Below, piece by piece: positions 36,473 through 42,696 of a DNA stretch of 45,113 nucleotides (its first letter is position 1; every line of letters starts with the position of its first letter). Position numbers and translations under genes: made by a program. Source of the DNA: a virus; IMG/VR virus record IMGVR_UViG_3300027969_000162, positions 1-45,113 of that record. One strand, written 5' to 3'. The notes under the pieces were generated by a model, which had not been told where the DNA came from, searched no databases, and saw only the letters and a program-made list of their open reading frames with translations.

Positions 36473-38057
36473 AAAAACCGCTAGAGACAAATATCGGCAT
36501 GGGCATTTGATCTTCGCTTAATTTTTCTGTCATTTTTTCGTAGATCTTAGGATCCCAATCTGATAGTACTCCGGCCATGCGTATTATCAATAGCATTGCA
36601 CTTACTAGGTCGTCGTGCTCGCCTGTTTTAGCGCCAAATCCCACTCCATGTGCCACAAACGTTTTAAGCTCAGATATTAGAGGTTTAGAGTAAATCTTCA
36701 TTTTTTGCGTTTCTAACATGTGTTTAACCTGGCTACAAGCAGTGATTTTTGTCTTGTGTGTAGTATTAAATCCTTTTCTGAATTTACGTACATGACCCTT
36801 ACGCATAGGCTCAGAAAGGAACAATCCGGGGAAGTTTTCTTCTCCTAGATTACTGATAACAATAAGGGCTGCTTCACCTAGTGTATTGTTTTCAACTGAA
36901 TAATAGACCTGTGGAATTCCACCTTTTTCTTGTCCTCGGTCTTGAATGTACTTGCAAATTTCTCTTAAGTGCTTGACCTGTGCTTGAATAGGCGTTAGGT
37001 TATGTCGCCATTCTGCTACCTGTTCCATACTGGGCATTTCAAATACTTGAATAGCACCGTAGTCGCCGCCTGTACCTAATGAAGGATCTAGGGAAACTAG
37101 GTAAGTGGCTCTTGGGTCAATGTCTTTGTAAAAACGTGTTTGCCCCATGGTCATAATAGGGTCAACTCCTTTCATTTCTGCAAGACGTACTGCGTTGATT
37201 AGCGTTTCGTCAAAGATTAGAAATTCACAATCAAACTCACGACGGAAACGTTCTTCACCGATCTTTGCACGTTCAGTCTGAGCCCATTTTTCATCACGAT
37301 CTGGATGTTCTGCCCAGTGTGCAAAGAAACTATGGAATCCATTCATACCTAATTGCTGTTCATTTCCGTGCTCATCAAATCGTTTATTGGCCTCAGTCCA
37401 AATTAACGCAAACTGATCTTCGTCACTGTTAGGTGTTGATGTAATAATACACTTACCGCCTGTTGATAGTGTTGGCGATAATGCAGTCCAGAACTCTTTG
37501 GCTTTTTCTGGAGGTTGCACAAACGCAAACTCATCGCAATAGATCAATGAAAGAGATTTGCCGCGACCTGTATTTTCTGTAGTTGTTACTGCCTGTATAC
37601 GAGCACCGTTATCGTATTCAATTGTGTTTCTATTGTAGCTGTACACGCCTGCACGAATAAAGTCTGGTAAGTTTTCGTAGCCGAATCGATAACGATTCAT
37701 AATGTCCTGCGCACCTTCATATTTGTGAGCAGCAATAAGAACTTGTGCTTCTGGCACAAACATTGTATACCATAGCAAGTATGCACAGGCACAGGTTGTC
37801 TTACCCATCTGACGAGGCAACATGGCAATACATTGTTTGTTATTGTGATAGGCGTCAATTAATCTTTCTTGATATTCGTAGGGTACAAAAGGAATTGATC
37901 CACGAACAGGATGTTGAATCTTTAAAAAGTTTTTGGCAAAGTATAAAGGTCCTGTAATAGGATCCATGCAGGCTTCAAGATGCTTGACTTCTTCAAGAGT
38001 ATATCGTTGAGGCGCATGTGCCTTCTTAATTAAATTACCGTCTAGTGATTTTGCCAT
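36471..38057 (-). CDS. 17: Terminase large subunit gp17
   Basis: The product is 528 residues. It is the ATPase and nuclease that packages DNA into the prohead. Walker A is PRQMGKTT (81..88), Walker B LIYCDE (171..176, catalytic Glu following), the coupling motif ITSTPN (205..210), and the RNase H-like nuclease has Asp324 in SLDPSLGTGGDYG and a late HDDLVSAMLL acidic motif. It is slightly shorter than T4 gp17 (610). It has its own terminator-late-promoter unit upstream and no Shine-Dalgarno sequence. Confidence 0.94.
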   Translation of the reverse strand: MAKSLDGNLIKKAHAPQRYTLEEVKHLEACMDPITGPLYFAKNFLKIQHPVRGSIPFVPYEYQERLIDAYHNNKQCIAMLPRQMGKTTCACAYLLWYTMFVPEAQVLIAAHKYEGAQDIMNRYRFGYENLPDFIRAGVYSYNRNTIEYDNGARIQAVTTTENTGRGKSLSLIYCDEFAFVQPPEKAKEFWTALSPTLSTGGKCIITSTPNSDEDQFALIWTEANKRFDEHGNEQQLGMNGFHSFFAHWAEHPDRDEKWAQTERAKIGEERFRREFDCEFLIFDETLINAVRLAEMKGVDPIMTMGQTRFYKDIDPRATYLVSLDPSLGTGGDYGAIQVFEMPSMEQVAEWRHNLTPIQAQVKHLREICKYIQDRGQEKGGIPQVYYSVENNTLGEAALIVISNLGEENFPGLFLSEPMRKGHVRKFRKGFNTTHKTKITACSQVKHMLETQKMKIYSKPLISELKTFVAHGVGFGAKTGEHDDLVSAMLLIIRMAGVLSDWDPKIYEKMTEKLSEDQMPMPIFVSSGF

Positions 38058-38062
38058 ATTGT

Positions 38063-38070
38063 TATTTACT
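38063..38070 (-). promoter_or_regulatory. Late octamer AGTAAATA, 5 bases before ATG
   Basis: ACAAT separates the box from the terminase ATG at 38057. The terminator at 38076 lies immediately upstream. Confidence 0.68.
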
Positions 38071-38075
38071 GAAAA

Positions 38076-38099
38076 AAATAGGCTCCGGAGAGCCTATTT
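38076..38099 (-). terminator. Terminator before the terminase gene
   Basis: A ten-pair stem AAATAGGCTC/GAGCCTATTT with a four-base loop is followed leftward by T-rich sequence. It ends the transcript of the gene at 38114 and is directly followed by the terminase late box. Confidence 0.88.
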
Positions 38100-38113
38100 G
38101 GATTTGACTTGTA

Positions 38114-39046
38114 TCACTTAGTCTTTAAGCGACCGTCTTTTTCGGCGGATCTTAATATTGCTGCACGATCGCCATATTTTTCACGATTAACATCGGGTGC
38201 TGCATTCTTCTCACCCTGTGTTGGATTCTTAACATGTTTTAGCGGATCAAACTTTTCACCTTTTGCTTCTGATAAACGTCTGCGTAGTTCTTCTTTGATA
38301 CTTGCACGTAGTTGTTCTTTGCTTTCATACGCACCAGCTGCCATTGGATTATCTCCGCGATATGGCTTACCGCTGAAACTCTTCTTTGGCTTGTTTAGAT
38401 CGTCACCGTCTGGTATGGCAGCGTCAATACCTTGATATTCTTGTCCAGGTGCACCTGTAGGAGAATTTCCAAACGCTTCTTTTTCTTCTTTGTCGTCATC
38501 TTTCTTTTCAATTTCATGATCGCGCATATCATGATCGCCATCACCGTCATTGTCGCCCATAGACTTCTGAATAGAGTCAATACCTTTATCGTCTCTGTCT
38601 AGGTCACCCATTGGCGGCATATTGTCACTATCATTATCGCTAGGACCGCCCATGTTATCTGCATCGGGCTCATCATGTGGCTCATCTTTGTCTAAATCAG
38701 GCAACATTTTTAGTGGACCTGCATCTAGATTACCTAGATCACCTATTCCAGACATTGGAGGCGTAATACTCATGATGCTTGGCTCAGCACTGATAGGAGG
38801 CATACTCATAGGTGCTGGCTGATTAATCATATCTGGATTAACTTTAGTCATTAGCTTCATTAATTCAGCAATGTCATCTAGCCCTTGTGCATTAAGATTT
38901 ACACTTATGCTTGGTGGAGGTGTATCTGGCTTGCTAGGAATACTTGGGGGAGGCATGCCTCCCATCATATCACCACATTCTTCTACTGGCATTGTTGTGG
39001 GTTGATCTAACTCACGCATTCTTTGCATTAATTCATTAAAATTCAT
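38114..39046 (-). CDS. Asp/Gly/Met/Pro-rich conserved phage protein
   Basis: The product is 310 residues beginning MNFNELMQRMRELDQP. After PPPSISVNLNAQGLDDIAELMKLMTKV comes a long low-complexity acidic region (DDKGIDSIQKSMGDNDGDGD) and a C-terminal basic helical part (LRASIKEELRRRLSEAKGEKFD). I recall it as a conserved unnamed protein of the head module in marine T4-like phages. The helix-rich ends with a disordered acidic middle suggest a scaffold or internal head protein. AGGGAG precedes the ATG. Confidence 0.6.
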   Translation of the reverse strand: MNFNELMQRMRELDQPTTMPVEECGDMMGGMPPPSIPSKPDTPPPSISVNLNAQGLDDIAELMKLMTKVNPDMINQPAPMSMPPISAEPSIMSITPPMSGIGDLGNLDAGPLKMLPDLDKDEPHDEPDADNMGGPSDNDSDNMPPMGDLDRDDKGIDSIQKSMGDNDGDGDHDMRDHEIEKKDDDKEEKEAFGNSPTGAPGQEYQGIDAAIPDGDDLNKPKKSFSGKPYRGDNPMAAGAYESKEQLRASIKEELRRRLSEAKGEKFDPLKHVKNPTQGEKNAAPDVNREKYGDRAAILRSAEKDGRLKTK

Positions 39047-39047
39047 A

Positions 39048-39608
39048 TTAACTCCCTAGGGCGCTTTTTACGCCTGTCTTATCAGTTTTGACCTTAGGCA
39101 GTTTATATTCTGACTGGCCGTTGTCTTTCTTTTGTTGTTTAGCAACCTTGCTTAAATCTTTCAAAAAACTCTTGTTAAAATCATCGCCAAAGAAATCTTT
39201 GTGTTTGACATTAGTGCCTTCTTTATACTGACTGTCTGTTAATAGTCCGTCAGTATTTAAAATTTCTGTTTCGCCTTGTTCATTTTCAGAGGGTTCGTTG
39301 CTGCCTCTTACTCTAAAACAGGTTTCGTCTAGTCCCATGCTCTTGATATCGCTGCAGATTTCAGGCGAAGTAATAGGATATTCACAAGCAACTTCAAAAA
39401 CGTGAACTTCACAATTTTTCATAGTTGGAAAATCCATAGGTAGTGCTTGGATTGGCGTTGTGCTGAGTTTTTCCATTTTCATAACTTTGCATCTTTCTAG
39501 AGATGTTTTCAAGTTTGACTGGAAATCTTCGGGCAAATCGCCGGCAACTTTAATTTTAAAGCTGTATGACTTTTTGCCTTCGGCAAGATATTCTTTGAAA
39601 GTTTTCAT
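39048..39608 (-). CDS. Probable internal head protein with capsid-targeting N-terminus
   Basis: The product is 186 residues. It opens MKTFKEYLAEGKK, close to the MKTYQEFI capsid-targeting sequence of T4 internal proteins, which directs them into the prohead and is cut by the gp21 protease. The body has SYSFKIKVAGDLPEDF and two to three cysteines, and a disordered Lys-rich C-terminus. Location between gp16 and the Asp-rich gene supports a head role. The ATG lies five bases after a late box and has no ribosome site. Confidence 0.62.
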   Translation of the reverse strand: MKTFKEYLAEGKKSYSFKIKVAGDLPEDFQSNLKTSLERCKVMKMEKLSTTPIQALPMDFPTMKNCEVHVFEVACEYPITSPEICSDIKSMGLDETCFRVRGSNEPSENEQGETEILNTDGLLTDSQYKEGTNVKHKDFFGDDFNKSFLKDLSKVAKQQKKDNGQSEYKLPKVKTDKTGVKSALGS

Positions 39609-39613
39609 AGTAG

Positions 39614-39621
39614 TATTTATG
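39614..39621 (-). promoter_or_regulatory. Late octamer CATAAATA, 5 bases before ATG
   Basis: The box contains the TAA stop of the gp16 gene; CTACT separates it from the ATG at 39608. Confidence 0.7.
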
Positions 39622-40099
39622 CTTTTCCGCCCAGTTTCTTGATCAGCTCGTTGCGGTCAGTGATTACATATCCTTGCCCGTTAATAACATCATTTGGGTC
39701 TTCGTTGTTATCTTTGTCGATCTTGTATTTTTTCATTTGCATGTCAATAGCCTTGAGTTTTTTCTCAATTTTATTAGACTTAGCGGTAATTGCGTGGCCT
39801 AACATTGAGCTAGCTACTTCAAAAATACGGCTACTATACCTAACTTCTACATTCATGCCTAGATCCATTAGATCGTCGTAGGCTTGTTCAGCTTTTGATG
39901 CCAGATTGTCCAGTTCGTGATCATTAAGTTCATCTAGCTCTTTTACCTGTGGTAAACTGCGAGTAATTTCAGCTACTGCTTTATAGCTGTCGTCTAAACT
40001 GCGGACTTCAGCATGATCAACTTTGGCCTCAACAGGAGCTGTTTCCTTTGCAGGCTTAGATTCTTCTAGATTAAACAGCTCTTCTAATTTTTTAGTCAT
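39617..40099 (-). CDS. 16: Terminase small subunit gp16
   Basis: The product is 160 residues (T4 gp16 164). It recognises DNA and stimulates the gp17 ATPase. The N-terminus MTKKLEELFNLEES precedes a central coiled-coil (YDDLMDLGMNVEVRYSSRIFEVASSMLGHAITAKSNKIEKKLKA) like the gp16 oligomerisation helices, and a C-terminal YVITDRNELIKKLGG motif parallels the T4 ending. The position next to gp4 and before gp17 supports the call. Confidence 0.72.
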   Translation of the reverse strand: MTKKLEELFNLEESKPAKETAPVEAKVDHAEVRSLDDSYKAVAEITRSLPQVKELDELNDHELDNLASKAEQAYDDLMDLGMNVEVRYSSRIFEVASSMLGHAITAKSNKIEKKLKAIDMQMKKYKIDKDNNEDPNDVINGQGYVITDRNELIKKLGGKA

Positions 40100-40106
40100 A
40101 CATTAC

Positions 40107-40547
40107 TTATCTACGTTTTGAACCTTGATGGAAAATGTCGCCTTCGTTGACTATGCGGAACTTGACGCCTTGTTGTTTGCACCAAGCTGCGGCAGCTTCC
40201 CATTTGGCCATATTTTTAACATACTGCTGTTGATTATACTGACTCTTGCCCACCTGTTCTATAAATGTTTGACTAGCTGGTTTTATTTCTACAACTTCTG
40301 CATGTTTCTTACCGTCTTTGTCTACATATGTGATAAAGAAATCAGGAACGTATACTGTGTACTTGCCAGTTAACGGATCTCTGTAAGGAATCTGTATACT
40401 TTCACTTGCCCACTTTTCAACACCAGGGTGCTCATCCAACATTTTCATAAAAATGAATTCCCAGCTACTGCGAGCCAATGGAGTTTTTAGTCCGACATAC
40501 TTGTCGACATTCTTCATTTCAAAACGTCCTTGAGCAAATTTGGGCAT
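40107..40547 (-). CDS. 4: Head completion protein gp4 (gp50/65)
   Basis: The product is 146 residues (T4 gp4 about 150). It acts after packaging to finish the head before tail joining. MPKFAQGRFEMKNVDKYVG and LARSSWEFIFMKMLDEHPGVEKW match the family closely. The TnsA-like nuclease residues are kept: Glu30, Asp69 in VPDFF, Glu87-Ile-Lys89 in VVEIKP. The C-terminus VKFRIVNEGDIFHQG is also diagnostic. It is coupled to the upstream gene (TAATG). Confidence 0.9.
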   Translation of the reverse strand: MPKFAQGRFEMKNVDKYVGLKTPLARSSWEFIFMKMLDEHPGVEKWASESIQIPYRDPLTGKYTVYVPDFFITYVDKDGKKHAEVVEIKPASQTFIEQVGKSQYNQQQYVKNMAKWEAAAAWCKQQGVKFRIVNEGDIFHQGSKRR

Positions 40548-40912
40548 TAGGCAAAAATGTTTCTGGTTTGATTTTGTTTTTCAACTAGATCGGTCCTATA
40601 GCCTAATGTACTGGCTGCATTTCTGTTGTTATTTAGAATTTCTGCAACTAGCGCACTAATTTGAACTCCGTTAAAAGTTTTTAATGTATCTATAATTTTA
40701 AAAACAGGAATGTTATCTAGTTTTGCCTGTTTTAACAAAACTTGTGCAGTCACTAATGCTGCATCATTTTCAAATCCTCGGCTTTGAAAAAACGCAATAG
40801 CTGCGGTGACTTCGTTGGCGCTAAACTCCAACGGAGTCTCGCCATATCTATCGAAAAATAATTTTGTGCCAGCAGCACTGTCTTCTTTAGCTGGAATTGG
40901 TAAACTTGGCAT
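40547..40912 (-). CDS. Conserved phage structural protein
   Basis: The product is 121 residues, beginning MPSLPIPAKEDSA. FFDRYGETPLEFSANEVTAAIAFFQSRGF and ALVTAQVLLKQAKLDNIPVFKIIDTLK match a conserved protein I recall from cyanophages near gp4 and the tail tube genes. It is helical. It is coupled to both neighbours through TAATG overlaps. The exact position in the virion is not known. Confidence 0.65.
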   Translation of the reverse strand: MPSLPIPAKEDSAAGTKLFFDRYGETPLEFSANEVTAAIAFFQSRGFENDAALVTAQVLLKQAKLDNIPVFKIIDTLKTFNGVQISALVAEILNNNRNAASTLGYRTDLVEKQNQTRNIFA

Positions 40913-42000
40913 TATACACCGCCTCCTGGTATAATTGATCTTTGAGTTGCTTCAGTATCTGTGTTTCCGCCACTATTTCTAGGAAATACCGAACCAATTA
41001 CTCCGCCGACAGAATTAATAATGCCACCAATTGCCGCTGGACTGCTTAAAAGATTTATTGCTTCGGATCTAATACCTGCACCGCTCAACCTGCCAATATT
41101 TTTTGCGGTGTTAACTGCTGATATTGCTGTGCCTAAAAACCCACCAACACTACCAAATGCTGATCCACCTGCAACATCTCCAAAGATACTTTCGAGACCA
41201 TCTAGAACTCCACCCTCTCCTAACAGAGTTGCTGTACCGCCACCGGCTACTGTTAATGGACTTGGTACATTGTCATAATACAAGTTTGCAAATCCCTTAG
41301 GCGTATTTCTAGCAACATTTCCTGAACCGTAGACTACAGATTCATATTCTACATTCATTGTTGTTTCGTTAAATTCATTGGTAGAGTATCCAGCATCTCC
41401 ATGCTGCCAACTTGTTATTTTAGGATTAATTAGAGTATAACTTAAAAATCTACGACGACTCATAGTGTATATTGTAATAGATTTAAAGAAGTCTAAACTT
41501 TTCCCCTGTTTGTCTAGACTGTATCTAAATTCTTCGAATGATGTGCCGGTGGCGTTTAAATTGGTTTTGCTAAAAGCTGATTCAGGATTGGACCGATCCT
41601 GAACATAGGTTCCCATATATAGAGCCCACAATGCATTTATTACCCCTGCGGTATCATCATGAAATTTCATTGAGATACCTTCGTAGGTGAAATTTTTATA
41701 AATTATGTGTTTTCTATTGTATTGATTTTTAGTAACAGTTTCAAATTTATATTTTGGTAAGTCTGTGCTTTTAATTAGATATCCAATTTCATCAGCATGA
41801 GTGTTGGTAAATGTAGCCGATGTTAGTACTGACTTGTTAATTTCAAATCTCACATAGAACATGAACTTGCTACGAGGCATGAGCCTATAGCCGTTGTCTA
41901 TAAACAACCTAGTAGCATGGCGCCAATCGGCAAGGCCACCCTTAGGTGTTAGTAGTCCATCTCCTACTCCACCGAGAAATCTTGTGAATACATTTGACAT
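40912..42000 (-). CDS. Probable tail structural protein (gp19/gp54-like)
   Basis: The product is 362 residues. MPRSKFMFYVRFEINKSV, then KFETVTKNQYNRKHIIYKNFTYEGISMKFHDD form the beta-sheet pattern shared by T4 tail-tube fold proteins (gp19, gp48, gp54). The C-terminal third is Gly/Ala-rich and membrane-like (FGSVGGFLGTAISAVN, AAIGGIINSVGGVIGSVFP), which is odd and may line the tube initiator. It has its own late box and no ribosome site. It may be a tube-initiator or terminator protein. Confidence 0.68.
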   Translation of the reverse strand: MSNVFTRFLGGVGDGLLTPKGGLADWRHATRLFIDNGYRLMPRSKFMFYVRFEINKSVLTSATFTNTHADEIGYLIKSTDLPKYKFETVTKNQYNRKHIIYKNFTYEGISMKFHDDTAGVINALWALYMGTYVQDRSNPESAFSKTNLNATGTSFEEFRYSLDKQGKSLDFFKSITIYTMSRRRFLSYTLINPKITSWQHGDAGYSTNEFNETTMNVEYESVVYGSGNVARNTPKGFANLYYDNVPSPLTVAGGGTATLLGEGGVLDGLESIFGDVAGGSAFGSVGGFLGTAISAVNTAKNIGRLSGAGIRSEAINLLSSPAAIGGIINSVGGVIGSVFPRNSGGNTDTEATQRSIIPGGGV

Positions 42001-42005
42001 ACAAT

Positions 42006-42013
42006 TATTTAGT
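42006..42013 (-). promoter_or_regulatory. Late octamer ACTAAATA, 5 bases before ATG
   Basis: ATTGT separates the box from the ATG at 42000. The terminator at 42022 lies directly upstream. Confidence 0.68.
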
Positions 42014-42021
42014 CGTAAAAA

Positions 42022-42043
42022 AACCTGGATCGTAATCCAGGTT
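42022..42043 (-). terminator. Terminator after gp19
   Basis: AACCTGGAT-CGTA-ATCCAGGTT is a perfect nine-pair stem flanked by A and T runs. It lies about 20 bases after the gp19 stop. Confidence 0.9.
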
Positions 42044-42062
42044 TTTGAGTAATAAAAACTTA

Positions 42063-42695
42063 TTAACCGCGACCTGTTACAGCCTCGCCTAAAGTTCTTC
42101 CAACAACTGCACCAATACCACGTTCTGGTCCTGTGCCTGCTGCTCCTGAGAATTGAACAGCGTTATCATACTTGATAGTTAATGCTACAGTCATCGGCGA
42201 ATTCTCACCGTAGTTTGCTTCGCCATAGTTTACTTCAGAAACAAAACAACCATACAGTTCCCATTTTTCAAGGATATTTGGCTCAAGTGTACCATTACCG
42301 CCGTCTAGCATTTCAATGTTCAATTGGAATTTATAATCAATACCAGAACGTGCAGAAGCTTGCTCCATAAAGTCAAATTGTTTCTGGATTTGCTGTCCAA
42401 CAATCTTCTGTACTTGACCGTTAGCATCATCACGTAGGTTCAATGTTACGTCGCCCCATGATGGTTTGCCGGCTAGCTTGACTTTTGAGTTGTATATTTC
42501 GATAGCCATTTCTTCAAAAGTCACTGTTGGTCTAGTGACATCAGAAACTTGTTTAGTTAGTTCTGTACTAGCTTCTACACCGAAACCTAACAATATCACT
42601 CTAAAGCGATATTTTAGTTTTGGCATTAGCAGCGCAGTGCCGCTAGTGCCGTTTGACGTAGGAACCGAAATTCTATTTAAGGAAGTTAGTGCCAT
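42063..42695 (-). CDS. 19: Tail tube protein gp19
   Basis: The product is 210 residues (T4 gp19 163; cyanophage forms about 200). It stacks in hexameric rings to form the inner tail tube. KLKYRFRVILLGFGVEASTEL, ITV-type strands (RPTVTFEEMAIEIYNSKVKLAGKPSWGDV) and the DAN-GQVQKIVGQQIQKQFDFMEQ segment match the tail tube fold. A GGAGAG ribosome site and one-base distance from the gp18 stop show co-translation with the sheath gene. Confidence 0.88.
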   Translation of the reverse strand: MALTSLNRISVPTSNGTSGTALLMPKLKYRFRVILLGFGVEASTELTKQVSDVTRPTVTFEEMAIEIYNSKVKLAGKPSWGDVTLNLRDDANGQVQKIVGQQIQKQFDFMEQASARSGIDYKFQLNIEMLDGGNGTLEPNILEKWELYGCFVSEVNYGEANYGENSPMTVALTIKYDNAVQFSGAAGTGPERGIGAVVGRTLGEAVTGRG

Positions 42696-42696
42696 T

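Noticed and set aside
40085-40107. Late box AGATAAGTA before the gp16 gene
   Set aside because: It resembles the octamer and overlaps the gp4 stop, but a G replaces a conserved A; not counted with the six exact cases.
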